DNA of 64,000 nucleotides from Mycobacterium sp. IS-1742 (GCF_001500125.1 NZ_LQIV01000001.1:186001-250000), one strand, 5' to 3'; positions 37,740 through 46,866 are shown, counted from the stretch's first letter. Program-made: numbers and translations. The notes: a model not told the origin generated them from the sequence alone.

Positions 37740-38423
37740 GTGGCAGTGGCGCCGTTCAACCACATCACCGCGACCTACTCGTCGGCGCACGCCCTGATGT
37801 ACGAGGCGGTCGTCGCACCGTCGGTGTACCGCTCCCGTCGCATCATCGACGAGCGCTTCCTGCGGCTACTGCCCCAGAACGCGCACATCCTCGACGTCGG
37901 TTCGGGTGGCGGCCTGTTCACCCAGTACCTGGCCGACCAGCGTCCGGACGTGACGATCATCGGCATCGACCTGTCCGAACCCCAGCTCAAGCGCTCCCGC
38001 AAGCGTCTGCGCGACTATGGCGACCGGGTCACCTTCCAGCACGGCGACGCGACGAAGCTGGCGTTCGCCGACCGCAGTTTCGACGGTGTGATCAGCTACG
38101 GCTCCGTCAAGCACTGGACGTCGCGCGAGACCGGGATGGCCGAGTGCGTGCGGGTGCTCAAGCCGGGCGGCCCGCTTCTGGTCACCGACGCCGACCGCAG
38201 CGCGACCTTCGAGGATTCGGCGAACTTCATCAAGCACTACAAGTTCCCGCGCTTCCTCGACGGTCCGAACCTGGCGGTGTTCCGCACGTGGATCGCCGGC
38301 CGCTCGATCGATCTCGACGACGCGCGGGCCCTGGCCGGCGGTGTCGACCTCGTCGACGTGGAGGTGGGGCGCATCCCCGACTCCCCGCTGGTCATGATCG
38401 CCGGGCGGCGCGCACCCGAGTGA
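37740..38423 (+). CDS. Class I SAM-dependent methyltransferase
   Basis: A 227-residue Rossmann-fold methyltransferase. SAM motif I is ILDVGSGGGLF, motif II gives IGIDLSEPQLKRS, and the UbiE/COQ5-like segment ECVRVLKPGGPLLVTD follows. GTG start with AAGGAG about 8 bases upstream. The substrate is unknown. It converges on the GlxA-type regulator (7-base gap). Confidence 0.85.
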   Translation: MAVAPFNHITATYSSAHALMYEAVVAPSVYRSRRIIDERFLRLLPQNAHILDVGSGGGLFTQYLADQRPDVTIIGIDLSEPQLKRSRKRLRDYGDRVTFQHGDATKLAFADRSFDGVISYGSVKHWTSRETGMAECVRVLKPGGPLLVTDADRSATFEDSANFIKHYKFPRFLDGPNLAVFRTWIAGRSIDLDDARALAGGVDLVDVEVGRIPDSPLVMIAGRRAPE

Positions 38424-38430
38424 GCCGCCG

Positions 38431-39411
38431 TCAGGCCGTCTGCTCGGCGTCGGTGTCGTTGCAGCAGAACCGCCTGCGGTAGTCGGTGGGTGTCACCCCG
38501 ATGATCCGGCGGAAATGGTGGCGCAGCAGCGTGGCCGTGCCGAACCCGGAGCGCTCGGCGATGCGGTCGATGTCGAGATCGCTCTCCTCGAGCATCCGGC
38601 GCGCGTAGAGCACCCGCTGATCGGTGACCCACTGCATGGGGGTGGTGCCGGTCTCCTCGACGAAGCGGCGGGCGAAGGTGCGTGCCGACATGTTCGCCCG
38701 GCGGGCGAGCGTGCTGACGGTGTGCGGCTTGTCGAGATTGGCCACGATCCAATCCAGATGCGGCGCAAAGCGTTCCGAACACCTCACCGGGATCGGCTGC
38801 TCGATGTACTGACGCTGGCCGCCGTCGCGCTGCGGCGGCACCACCATCCGGCGGGCGATCCGGTTGGTGACCTCGCTGCCCAGTTCGCGCCGCACCAGGT
38901 GCAGGCAGGCGTCGATACCCGCCGCGGTGCCCGCACTGGTAATCAGGTTGCCGTCGTCGACGAACAGGACGTTGCGGTCGACGCGGGCGGTGGGGTACAT
39001 CCGCGCGAGCAGGTCGGCGTACATCCAGTGCGTCGTACAGGGCCTGCCGTCGAGCAACCCCGCGGCGCCGACGACGAATGCCCCTGAGCAGACCGTCAGG
39101 ATGATCGACCCCCGCGCGGCCGCCTCACGCAGCACCTCCAGCGCTTCGGGCGGGTAGCCGTCCTTGCCCGAGGCGATCGCGGGTACGGCGACCAGGTCCG
39201 CGCCGAGCAGATCGTCGAAGTCGTGTTGCGGGGTGAGGTGCGCGCCGATCGTCGTGCGCACGGGTTGGCCCGCCACCGGTCCGCAGACCTTGAAGTCGAA
39301 ATTGGGGACGCCGTCCGCGGAGCGGTCGATGCCGAACACCTCGCAGATGACGCCGAACTCGAAAACCGCTAGACCGTCGAGCACCAGTGTCGATACGCTT
39401 TTCAACGCCAT
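38431..39411 (-). CDS. GlxA-family transcriptional regulator (DJ-1/PfpI plus AraC HTH)
   Basis: A 326-residue regulator with an N-terminal class I glutamine-amidotransferase-like (DJ-1/PfpI) domain, including the nucleophile-elbow cysteine in LTVCSGAFVVG, and a C-terminal AraC-type double HTH (TVSTLARRANMSARTFARRF; IDRIAERSGFGTATLLRHHF). Such proteins often control amine or choline/carnitine metabolism, but no clear target is adjacent. A 71-base gap separates it from the divergent small gene at 39483, which could be its target. Confidence 0.88.
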   Translation of the reverse strand: MALKSVSTLVLDGLAVFEFGVICEVFGIDRSADGVPNFDFKVCGPVAGQPVRTTIGAHLTPQHDFDDLLGADLVAVPAIASGKDGYPPEALEVLREAAARGSIILTVCSGAFVVGAAGLLDGRPCTTHWMYADLLARMYPTARVDRNVLFVDDGNLITSAGTAAGIDACLHLVRRELGSEVTNRIARRMVVPPQRDGGQRQYIEQPIPVRCSERFAPHLDWIVANLDKPHTVSTLARRANMSARTFARRFVEETGTTPMQWVTDQRVLYARRMLEESDLDIDRIAERSGFGTATLLRHHFRRIIGVTPTDYRRRFCCNDTDAEQTA

Positions 39412-39482
39412 GGCAGCATATTAGCGCAAGACGGCAGTGCTGCCACTGTTGGCGGAATGTGCACAGCCGAAAGATAACTGCC

Positions 39483-39746
39483 ATGAGTACAGCACTGATC
39501 TCACTTGCCGTGTCGAGCCCCTTCGTCCTGACCGCCGTGCTGATCTGGGCGGCGCGACGGACCGGTGTCCTGCGCTGGGATCTCGACCAGTTCCGCGTGT
39601 GGGCGCCGATGGCAGGGCGATTCGACAGCCGGCGCGACGAGGACCGGGACTCCTACCGCGTCCAGCACGAACTCGACGCGATCCGCACCCGGTTCGAGGA
39701 GCACCCGGTGTGGCCGGCCTCAGGCGCGCTGGGCGAGCGTCGCTAG
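39483..39746 (+). CDS. Small single-helix membrane protein
   Basis: A predicted 87-residue protein from the ATG at 39483. An N-terminal hydrophobic helix (about residues 4-23) is followed by a charged, soluble tail (RVWAPMAGRFDSRRDEDRD..., many Arg/Asp/Glu). It looks coding by composition and start context, but I recognise no family. Its last 27 bases overlap the end of the convergent hydrolase gene. It is divergent from the GlxA-type regulator. Confidence 0.6.
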   Translation: MSTALISLAVSSPFVLTAVLIWAARRTGVLRWDLDQFRVWAPMAGRFDSRRDEDRDSYRVQHELDAIRTRFEEHPVWPASGALGERR

Positions 39747-40490
39747 GAATGCCTCCACGGCGCCGCGATAGACCTGCGGCTGCTCGTCGTGGATGAGGTG
39801 GCCGGCCTCGGGAACTCGCAGATAGGTTGTCCGCCAGCCGGTTTCGGCCATACGGCCCATCTGGCCCGGCGGCGTGACAGAGTTGCCCGCCTCCAGGAGG
39901 AGAGCCGGGACCCGCACCTGCTGCCACTGCTGCCAGTAGTCCCGCAACCCCCACTCGGCGGCGATGTCGATCCAGTGGCGGCGCCGCCCGTGCAGCCGCC
40001 ATCCGGTCGCCGTGCGGTCGAACGCCTCGAGGAAGTAGCGCCCGGCGATCGGGCCGAATTCGGCGAACACCTGCTGTTCGGTCTCGAACTCCACCGGCAG
40101 TGCGTGCAGCCACGGCTCCCACGGGCCGGTGGTGCGGCCGCGGAAGTCCGGCGCCATGTCCTCGACCACCAGCGCCGTCACCAATTCGGGCCGGGCCGCC
40201 GCCAGGCACCACGCGTGCAGCCCGCCCATCGAGTGCCCGATCACCGTGGCGGGGCGGCCGAGGCGTGCGACCGCGTCGGCGAGTTCGGCCACGAAATACT
40301 CCGTGCTGATCGGTTGGGGCTCCACCACGTCGCGGCCGCGGTGCCACGGCGCGTCGTAGGTGTAGACGGTGCCGAGGCCCGAGAGCCACGGAAGCTGACG
40401 CCCCCAGGTGGTGCCGCGCCCCATCAGCCCGTGCACCAGTACCAGGGGGGCGCCGTCACCGCCGCGGGGGGTCAACAGTGGGGAGTCCAT
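39720..40490 (-). CDS. Alpha/beta hydrolase (Rv3591c-like)
   Basis: A 256-residue alpha/beta hydrolase. Oxyanion segment LVHGLMGRGTTW, nucleophile serine in VIGHSMGGLHAW, and a late histidine in PEAGHLIHDEQP suit a Ser-His-Asp triad. The substrate is unknown. ATG start at 40490, 38 bases from divergent mhuD; the same hydrolase-mhuD pair occurs in M. tuberculosis. Confidence 0.87.
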   Translation of the reverse strand: MDSPLLTPRGGDGAPLVLVHGLMGRGTTWGRQLPWLSGLGTVYTYDAPWHRGRDVVEPQPISTEYFVAELADAVARLGRPATVIGHSMGGLHAWCLAAARPELVTALVVEDMAPDFRGRTTGPWEPWLHALPVEFETEQQVFAEFGPIAGRYFLEAFDRTATGWRLHGRRRHWIDIAAEWGLRDYWQQWQQVRVPALLLEAGNSVTPPGQMGRMAETGWRTTYLRVPEAGHLIHDEQPQVYRGAVEAFLATLAQRA

Positions 40491-40528
40491 GTGCTCATCT
40501 TGCCCAGCCCAAGCGGTAACCTGACCGC

Positions 40529-40858
40529 ATGCCCAGCCAGAACCCTGTGGTGAAGATCAACGCAATCGAGGTCCCGCCGGACGCCGGCCCGGAACTGGAG
40601 AAGCGATTCGCGCACCGCGCGCACGCCGTGGACAATCAGCCCGGCTTCCTCGGCTTCCAGCTGTTGCGGCCCGTCAAGGGCGAGAACCGCTACTTCGTCG
40701 TCACGCAGTGGGAGACCGAAGAGGCGTTCCAGGCGTGGGCGACCGGCCCGGCGATCGAGGCCCACAAGGGTCAGGCCGCCAACCCGGTCGCGACCGGTGC
40801 GTCGCTGCTGGAGTTCGAGGTCGTGCTCGACGTTGCGGGGTCCGGCGAGAAGGCCTGA
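40529..40858 (+). CDS. mhuD: MhuD, heme-degrading monooxygenase (mycobilin-forming)
   Basis: A 109-residue ABM/IsdG-type protein that dimerises and degrades heme to free iron, yielding mycobilin without CO release in M. tuberculosis. The key residues equivalent to Asn7, Trp66 and His75 of Rv3592 are N11, W70 and H79 here (the N-terminus is four residues longer). It is followed 13 bases later by lpqF. Confidence 0.93.
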   Translation: MPSQNPVVKINAIEVPPDAGPELEKRFAHRAHAVDNQPGFLGFQLLRPVKGENRYFVVTQWETEEAFQAWATGPAIEAHKGQAANPVATGASLLEFEVVLDVAGSGEKA

Positions 40859-40871
40859 CGCGACGCGGACA

Positions 40872-42212
40872 GTGCGCCGGGTGGCCGGCCTGGTGACTGC
40901 TGCCGCGCTCGTCGTCTCCTCAGTGTCCGGGTGCGGTGAGGACAGCACCGCCCCGGCCGACGCCGCCTACGGCGCGCACATCGGCACCAGTACGCCACAG
41001 GGCCTGCGCGCCAAACAGACCATGGACATGGTCAACTCCGACTGGCCCATCGGCGACGTCAACGTGCGCACGATGGCCGTCGAGGACCAGGTCGACGAGA
41101 TCATCGACGCCATGGGCAACCTGTGGTGGGACCGCCCGATCACCGTCAGCGGGGTCGACATCCGCGCCGGCACCGCGACCTTGCACGTCAAGACCCCCTA
41201 CGGCGCCGAGCAGGACATCGAACTGCGCACCGACGACAACGGTCTGGTCGACCGGTTCGACGTGACGTTGCGCCCGCCGGCGATCGAGAAGTGGGCGGAC
41301 ATCGACGCGGTGCTGGGCGCGTCCGGCGCGCGCTACTCCTATCAGGTGTCGCGGGTCGGCCAGGGCGGACCGATCGGCAAGTGCCAGAAGGTGGCGGGCA
41401 CCAACACCGAGATGTCGCTGCCGCTGGCGTCGATCTTCAAGCTCTACGTGCTGCTCGCCGTCGCCGAGGCAGTCACGGACGGCAGCGTGGGCTGGGGAGA
41501 CCGGCTCACGATCACCGAACGCGCGAAGGCCGTCGGCTCGGCAGGCCTCGAGGAACTGCCGCCCGGTGCGACCGTCTCGGTCCGCGAGGCGGCCCAGCAG
41601 ATGATCTCCGCGAGCGACAACATGGCCACCGACCTGTTGATCGAGCGCCTCGGACCGGGAGCGGTGGAGCGGGCACTGGTGGCCGCCGGTCATCACGATC
41701 CGGCCAGCATGACCCCGTTCCCGACCATGCACGAGATGTTCTCGGTCGGCTGGGGCGAGCCGGATCTGCGCGAACAGTGGAAGAGTGCCGACCCGGCGGG
41801 CCGCGCCGCGCTGCTCGAGCAGACCCATGCGCGTCCGTACGAACCCGACCCGACCCGCACCCACACCCCGGCCTCCGACTACGGCGCCGAGTGGTACGGC
41901 AGCGCCTCGGACATCTGCCGCGTCCACGCCGCTGTGCAGGCCGCCGCCGTCGGCGCGGCCGCACCGGTCCGGGACATCCTGTCGGCCATCCCCGGGGTGG
42001 ACCTGGACCGCGCGAAGTGGCCGTACATCGGCGCCAAGGGCGGCAACCTACCCGGCGATCTGACGTTCAGCTGGTACGCCGTCGACCACACCGGCCAGGC
42101 GTGGGTGGTGAGCTTCCAGCTCAACTGGCCCCGGTACCGCAGCCGGACCGCGGCGCGATGGCTGCTGTCGATCGTGCACCAGACGTTCGAGATGGTGCCG
42201 GTCGCCGATTAG
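40872..42212 (+). CDS. lpqF: LpqF-like lipoprotein with serine beta-lactamase fold
   Basis: A 446-residue predicted lipoprotein. From the GTG at 40872 a signal peptide (RRVAGLVTAAALVVSS) leads to lipobox VSGC (Cys21). An NTF2/ORF12-like N-terminal domain is followed by a class A beta-lactamase-like domain with S187-I-F-K190 (SxxK) and S248-D249-N250 (SDN), so the catalytic serine machinery is retained. Cell-envelope hydrolase or esterase activity is plausible; antibiotic resistance is not implied. It overlaps the end of the convergent histidine phosphatase by four bases. Confidence 0.87.
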   Translation: MRRVAGLVTAAALVVSSVSGCGEDSTAPADAAYGAHIGTSTPQGLRAKQTMDMVNSDWPIGDVNVRTMAVEDQVDEIIDAMGNLWWDRPITVSGVDIRAGTATLHVKTPYGAEQDIELRTDDNGLVDRFDVTLRPPAIEKWADIDAVLGASGARYSYQVSRVGQGGPIGKCQKVAGTNTEMSLPLASIFKLYVLLAVAEAVTDGSVGWGDRLTITERAKAVGSAGLEELPPGATVSVREAAQQMISASDNMATDLLIERLGPGAVERALVAAGHHDPASMTPFPTMHEMFSVGWGEPDLREQWKSADPAGRAALLEQTHARPYEPDPTRTHTPASDYGAEWYGSASDICRVHAAVQAAAVGAAAPVRDILSAIPGVDLDRAKWPYIGAKGGNLPGDLTFSWYAVDHTGQAWVVSFQLNWPRYRSRTAARWLLSIVHQTFEMVPVAD

Positions 42213-42760
42213 TGGGTGGACCGCAACGTCCACGCGTGCCCGCGGAAATGCAGCACCGTGCGGCTCACCGGCGCCACGTCGATCCGCCAGAACGATCTGG
42301 CCGGGGCGTCGAGCGCCACCAGAATCGCCGCGCGCACGACCGCGGGATGGGTGACGGCGACGACCCGGCCGCGCCGGCCGGCCAGCGAGTCCATCCACCG
42401 GCGCACCCGCTCGATCACCTGGACCACCGTCTCCCCGCCGTGCGGCGCCTGGCCGGGGTCGGTGAGCCAGATCGCGAGTTCGGCGGGATCCACACCGCCC
42501 AGCACGTCACCGCGCCACCGGCCGCAATCCAGATCGGCCAGCAACGGTTCGACGGCGGCGTGGACGCCGAGCAGTTCGGCGGTCTGCCTGGTCCGCTTCT
42601 CCGGCCCGCAGTAGGCGGTGTCGGTGGACCCGAGCTCGACGCAGGCGTCGGCTTGGCGGTGCCCCTGCGCGTTCAGCGGCTCGTCGGTGGGGAATCGTCC
42701 GGCCGACACGGCGTCGGTCATCGCATGCGACACCAGCGTCAGCCGGACGATCTCGCTCAC
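42209..42760 (-). CDS. Histidine-phosphatase-family protein of the cbt operon
   Basis: A 183-residue branch-1 histidine phosphatase fold. The usual RHG box is changed to S11-H12-A13 (LTLVSHAMTD). The catalytic His, R56/R58 (PEKRTRQTAELLG), E110 (HGGET) and the second His, H138 (AVTHPAVVRA), are kept. GTG start at 42760 overlaps the cbtA stop by four bases, so it is the third gene behind the cobalamin riboswitch. This context suggests an alpha-ribazole phosphatase (CobC)-like role, but the altered box makes activity uncertain. Confidence 0.8.
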   Translation of the reverse strand: MSEIVRLTLVSHAMTDAVSAGRFPTDEPLNAQGHRQADACVELGSTDTAYCGPEKRTRQTAELLGVHAAVEPLLADLDCGRWRGDVLGGVDPAELAIWLTDPGQAPHGGETVVQVIERVRRWMDSLAGRRGRVVAVTHPAVVRAAILVALDAPARSFWRIDVAPVSRTVLHFRGHAWTLRSTH

Positions 42761-43551
42761 GTCCGGAGGACCTCGCGTCTGCCGTCGAGCAGACGCGACG
42801 CCAGCGGCGCGAACACCAGCGCGATCGTCGCCCACATCGCGACCTGCGTGCCGAGTGAGTACAGCCGGAAGTCGTAGAGCACGTCGGCCGGGAAACCCTC
42901 GTAGAGGATCGTCCCGGCGTCGTCACGCAGCGGACCGGGGGTCTCGTCGATGGTCGGCAGGATGAGCATCAGCACCGCGGCGGCCAGCACATAGGCACCG
43001 GCCCCGGCCAGCGTGGCGTTCCAGGTGCCGAGCCGATCCTGGAGTCGACGGCCGAGATACACGGCGCCCACCAGCAATGCGGCCGACACGACGACCATCA
43101 GCAGGTAGAGCAGAGTGCGCTGGCGGAGGGTCTCGTCGAGGCTGAGCGCGGGCGGGCTGGCCGGATACTTCAGCGACGGCACGACGTAGAGGCTCAGCAG
43201 CATGCCGCCGGCGACGTACAGCGACAGCAGCCGCGCCGACACGTCGCCGACCCGCCCGTAGGCGACCGCGAAGACGATCGCGAACAACGCGCCCATCGCC
43301 ACGCAGAACGCGAGCATGCCGAAGCCCAGGCCGACGTTCATCTGGATGGCGCGGGAGAACCCGCCGCCGTCCTCGCCGTGGCTGTGACCGTGTCCGGCAT
43401 GGTCGAGGGCCTGGCGGGCGGCGCCGATGCCGTCCTCGTACTCGATGGCCTTGTCGATGACGGGTTCGACGAAGATCCGCGCGAAGACGAACGCGACGAC
43501 GGCCGCGAGGGCACCGGCCAGCAGGCCGCGCCCGATGATCTGTTTTTCCAT
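42757..43551 (-). CDS. cbtA: CbtA, predicted cobalt transporter subunit
   Basis: A 264-residue membrane protein with about five to six helices and a His-rich loop after the first one (HAGHGHSHGED, H51/H54/H56/H58) that could bind cobalt. CbtA is a known B12-regulated predicted cobalt carrier working with CbtB. ATG start at 43551, 28 bases after cbtB, with GGAG upstream. It overlaps the histidine phosphatase gene by four bases. Confidence 0.9.
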   Translation of the reverse strand: MEKQIIGRGLLAGALAAVVAFVFARIFVEPVIDKAIEYEDGIGAARQALDHAGHGHSHGEDGGGFSRAIQMNVGLGFGMLAFCVAMGALFAIVFAVAYGRVGDVSARLLSLYVAGGMLLSLYVVPSLKYPASPPALSLDETLRQRTLLYLLMVVVSAALLVGAVYLGRRLQDRLGTWNATLAGAGAYVLAAAVLMLILPTIDETPGPLRDDAGTILYEGFPADVLYDFRLYSLGTQVAMWATIALVFAPLASRLLDGRREVLRT

Positions 43552-43579
43552 GTTGACTTGTCTCCCCTCTGCCCGTGGG

Positions 43580-43798
43580 TCAGTGGCAGGGGAAGCCGAG
43601 GAGATGGCGTGCGTCGTGGATGAACTCGTGGATCGCGGTGTTGTCGGCGCCGAAGACCGACGTCGCCCCCTGATCGAAGCCGAGGAAGTAGAGCACCAGC
43701 AGCGCGAGGAACGCGGTGGCCGACAGCCAGACCGCCGCGCGGGTGGCCGACAGGTCGATGGCCGGTACCCGGGTCTTGCGGGCTTGCGGTGACGTCAT
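43580..43798 (-). CDS. cbtB: CbtB, small cobalt transporter subunit
   Basis: A 72-residue protein with one membrane helix (AVWLSATAFLALLVLYFLGF) and a C-terminal histidine motif IHEFIHDARHLLGFPCH typical of CbtB. The real start is the ATG at 43798, 6 bases after a ribosome-binding site (43805-43812); the frame is open to 43921 but runs into the riboswitch. First gene of cbtB-cbtA-phosphatase. Confidence 0.9.
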   Translation of the reverse strand: MTSPQARKTRVPAIDLSATRAAVWLSATAFLALLVLYFLGFDQGATSVFGADNTAIHEFIHDARHLLGFPCH

Positions 43799-43907
43799 CA
43801 GGGGTCCTTTCCGGGATTCCGCGTCCCGAGTGGAGTGAAGCAGGCGTCGGGTCTGACTCTCACAGTGGCGCGACCGTTCTGGATTCCCACCAGATTCCTT
43901 CGCCTGC
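43799..43907 (-). promoter_or_regulatory. Cobalamin riboswitch ahead of cbtB
   Basis: The minus-strand RNA carries a closing stem GCAGGCG (43901-43907) / CGCCTGC (43840-43846), the conserved core GGTGGGAATCC and the B12 box GCGCCACTGTGA (near 43859-43870). After the aptamer, a hairpin CGGGA/TCCCG (43812-43828) ends at the ribosome-binding site GGAAAGGA (43805-43812), which suggests control of translation initiation. Cobalamin should switch off cobalt uptake. Confidence 0.87.
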
Positions 43908-43983
43908 CGATTACATCGCACATCCTAAGCACTGCGCGGAGGATTCGCGCCGCGACCCTCGATCAAGGTCGCGGGAACGCGAA

Positions 43984-44013
43984 ACGGGCGGTCACCGTGA
44001 GGTGACCGCCCGT
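43984..44013 (-). terminator. clpC1 intrinsic terminator
   Basis: A 12-bp perfect stem ACGGGCGGTCAC (43984-43995) with GTGACCGCCCGT (44002-44013) and a 6-base loop, 14 bases beyond the clpC1 stop. On the clpC1 strand it is followed by TTTCGCG rather than a U-run, as often seen in mycobacteria. Confidence 0.85.
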
Positions 44014-44027
44014 TGCGTGACTCGTCG

Positions 44028-46571
44028 TTACTCGGCTGCGCTCGGCGCACCGGCGGCGCCGGCCTGCGCGAGATCCGGCTCGACGGCTTCGGACCGCTTC
44101 GGACCACCGCTGAAGGTGAACCTCGCGTCCTCGCCCGCTCCCTCGCCGTCCCAGTTCTCGACGTCGACCGTGATCAGCTGACCGGGTCCGATCTCCTCGA
44201 ACAGGATCTTCTCCGACAGCTGGTCCTCGATCTCGCGCTGGATCGTGCGACGTAGCGGCCGCGCACCGAGCACGGGATCGAACCCGCGCTTGGCCAGCAG
44301 CGCCTTGGCCTTGTCGGTGAGCTCCATCGTCATGTCCTTGGCCCGCAGCTGATTGGACACCCGGCCGATCATCAGGTCGACCATCTTGATGATCTCGTCC
44401 TGCGTCAGCTGGTGGAACACGATGATGTCGTCGATGCGGTTGAGGAACTCCGGGCGGAAGTGTTTCTTCAGCTCGTCGTTGACCTTCTGCTTCATCCGCT
44501 CGTAGTTGTTCTCGCCACCGCCCTTGGTGAAGCCCAGCCCGACCGCCTTGCTGATGTCGGAGGTACCGAGGTTCGAGGTGAAGATCAGCACGGTGTTCTT
44601 GAAGTCGACCGTGCGACCCTGACCGTCGGTGAGGCGGCCGTCCTCGAGGACCTGCAGGAGGCTGTTGTAGATCTCCTGGTGGGCCTTCTCGATCTCGTCG
44701 AACAGCACGACCGAGAACGGCTTGCGGCGCACCTTCTCGGTGAGCTGGCCGCCCTCCTCGTAGCCGACGTACCCGGGAGGGGCACCGAACAGCCGCGAGG
44801 CGGTGAAGCGGTCGTGGAACTCGCCCATGTCGATCTGGATGAGCGCGTCGTCGTCGCCGAACAGGAAGTTCGCCAGCGCCTTGGACAGCTCGGTCTTACC
44901 GACACCGGACGGGCCGGCGAAGATGAACGATCCGGAGGGGCGCTTGGGGTCCTTCAGACCGGCGCGGGTGCGGCGGATCGCCTTGGAGACGGCCTTGACG
45001 GCGTCCTCCTGGCCGATGATCCGCTTGTGCAGCTCGTCCTCCATGCGCAGGAGACGGGTGGTCTCCTCCTCGGTCAGCTTGAACACCGGGATGCCGGTCC
45101 AGTTGCCGAGCACCTCGGCGATCTGCTCGTCGTCCACCTCGGCGACGACGTCGAGATCGCCTGAGCGCCACTGCTTCTCCCGCTCGGCACGCTGCGCGAC
45201 GAGTTGCTTCTCCTTGTCGCGCAGGCTGGCCGCCTTCTCGAAGTCCTGCGCGTCGATCGCGGACTCCTTCTCCCGGCGCGCGTCGGCGATCTTCTCGTCG
45301 AACTCGCGCAGGTCCGGCGGTGCGGTCATCCGGCGGATGCGCATCCGGGCGCCGGCCTCGTCGATCAGGTCGATCGCCTTGTCCGGCAGGAACCGGTCGT
45401 TGATGTAGCGGTCGGCCAGCGTCGCGGCGGCCACCATCGCGCTGTCGGTGATCGAGACGCGGTGGTGCGCCTCGTAGCGGTCGCGCAGACCCTTGAGGAT
45501 CTCGATGGTGTGCTCGACGGTCGGCTCGCCGACCTGGACCGGCTGGAAGCGGCGTTCCAGGGCGGCATCCTTCTCGATGTACTTGCGGTACTCGTCGAGG
45601 GTGGTGGCGCCGATGGTCTGCAGTTCACCGCGCGCCAGCTTCGGCTTGAGGATGCTGGCGGCGTCGATCGCGCCCTCGGCGGCACCCGCGCCGACGAGCG
45701 TGTGCAACTCGTCGATGAACAGGATGATGTCGCCGCGGGTGTTGATCTCCTTGAGCACCTTCTTCAGGCGCTCCTCGAAGTCGCCGCGGTACCGGCTGCC
45801 CGCGACCAGCGAGCCCAGGTCGAGGGTGTAGAGCTGCTTGTCCTTCAGCGTCTCGGGCACCTCGCCGTGGACGATCGCCTGCGCGAGGCCCTCGACGACG
45901 GCGGTCTTGCCGACGCCGGGCTCGCCGATCAGCACCGGGTTGTTCTTGGTGCGGCGGCTCAGCACCTGCATGACCCGCTCGATTTCCTTCTCGCGGCCGA
46001 TGACGGGGTCGAGCTTGCCCTCCATCGCGGCGGCGGTGAGGTTGCGGCCGAACTGATCGAGCACCAGCGAGGTCGAGGGGTTGCCGGACTCGCCGCCGCG
46101 GCCGCCGGTGCCGGCCTCCGCGGACTCCTTGCCCTGGTAGCCGCTCAGCAGCTGGATGACCTGCTGGCGCACGCGCGTGAGCTCGGCCCCGAGCTTCACG
46201 AGAACCTGGGCGGCGACACCCTCACCTTCGCGGATGAGGCCGAGCAGGATGTGCTCGGTGCCGATGTAGTTGTGCCCGAGCTGCAGCGCCTCGCGCAGGG
46301 ACAGCTCCAGCACCTTCTTGGCGCGGGGGGTGAAGGGGATGTGACCCGACGGCGCCTGCTGGCCCTGGCCGATGATCTCCTCGACCTGGCTGCGCACGCC
46401 TTCCAGCGAGATGCCCAGCGACTCCAGTGACTTGGCCGCTACGCCCTCACCCTCGTGAATGAGTCCCAGCAGGATGTGCTCGGTGCCGATGTAATTGTGG
46501 TTGAGCATCCGGGCCTCTTCCTGAGCCAGGACGACGACCCTGCGGGCACGGTCGGTAAAACGTTCGAACAT
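44028..46571 (-). CDS. clpC1: ClpC1, AAA+ unfoldase of the Clp protease
   Basis: An 847-residue Hsp100 protein, of normal length. Two N-domain repeats (1-145; [13 protein letters not shown] occurs twice, at about 26 and 101) come first. AAA1 has Walker A GEPGVGKT (216-223), a UVR-type middle domain follows, and AAA2 has Walker [12 protein letters not shown] at about 550. It feeds substrates to ClpP1P2 and is essential in mycobacteria; the N-domain is the site of cyclomarin-type inhibitors. It is transcribed alone, with its own terminator and a possible ClgR box upstream. Confidence 0.98.
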   Translation of the reverse strand: MFERFTDRARRVVVLAQEEARMLNHNYIGTEHILLGLIHEGEGVAAKSLESLGISLEGVRSQVEEIIGQGQQAPSGHIPFTPRAKKVLELSLREALQLGHNYIGTEHILLGLIREGEGVAAQVLVKLGAELTRVRQQVIQLLSGYQGKESAEAGTGGRGGESGNPSTSLVLDQFGRNLTAAAMEGKLDPVIGREKEIERVMQVLSRRTKNNPVLIGEPGVGKTAVVEGLAQAIVHGEVPETLKDKQLYTLDLGSLVAGSRYRGDFEERLKKVLKEINTRGDIILFIDELHTLVGAGAAEGAIDAASILKPKLARGELQTIGATTLDEYRKYIEKDAALERRFQPVQVGEPTVEHTIEILKGLRDRYEAHHRVSITDSAMVAAATLADRYINDRFLPDKAIDLIDEAGARMRIRRMTAPPDLREFDEKIADARREKESAIDAQDFEKAASLRDKEKQLVAQRAEREKQWRSGDLDVVAEVDDEQIAEVLGNWTGIPVFKLTEEETTRLLRMEDELHKRIIGQEDAVKAVSKAIRRTRAGLKDPKRPSGSFIFAGPSGVGKTELSKALANFLFGDDDALIQIDMGEFHDRFTASRLFGAPPGYVGYEEGGQLTEKVRRKPFSVVLFDEIEKAHQEIYNSLLQVLEDGRLTDGQGRTVDFKNTVLIFTSNLGTSDISKAVGLGFTKGGGENNYERMKQKVNDELKKHFRPEFLNRIDDIIVFHQLTQDEIIKMVDLMIGRVSNQLRAKDMTMELTDKAKALLAKRGFDPVLGARPLRRTIQREIEDQLSEKILFEEIGPGQLITVDVENWDGEGAGEDARFTFSGGPKRSEAVEPDLAQAGAAGAPSAAE

Positions 46572-46848
46572 CGCTGGTTACCTGCTCTCCATCGCATAGG
46601 TGGCGTATGGACCCCGGAGGCGCCGCTACCGGCTGTTGCCACCGAACTCCAGTACACCTGCCGTCCACTCTATCGGGCGGCTGCAGCGAGCGCCGTGGTT
46701 GGCGGTCCGTACCGCCAAGGGCCACCACGACTACCAGGGCTGCCGGGACCTCCGGCGCCGTGTGCGCCGCACCGTCCGCCCTGTTCCCGCTGCTGACCAT
46801 GTCAACGCAGAGGTCCGGCGATTCGTTTCCGGTGTCCGCCGGCGAACG

Positions 46849-46866
46849 GTTCGCCACCAGCGAAAC
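46849..46866. promoter_or_regulatory. ClgR-like binding site
   Basis: The site is GTTCGC-CACCA-GCGAAAC, matching the actinobacterial ClgR form (TTCGC-N5-GCGAA). A second overlapping palindrome GGCGAAC-G-GTTCGCC occupies 46841-46855. ClgR is known to activate clp genes in actinobacteria. It is about 280 bases from the clpC1 start, further than usual. Confidence 0.5.

Noticed and set aside
42209..42760. The histidine phosphatase as a pseudogene
   Set aside because: The frame is intact, overlaps cbtA neatly, and keeps most catalytic residues; the SHA change alone does not show decay.
45204..46430. A 408-codon plus-strand frame opposite clpC1
   Set aside because: Antisense shadow of a highly conserved gene; no independent start context or domain.
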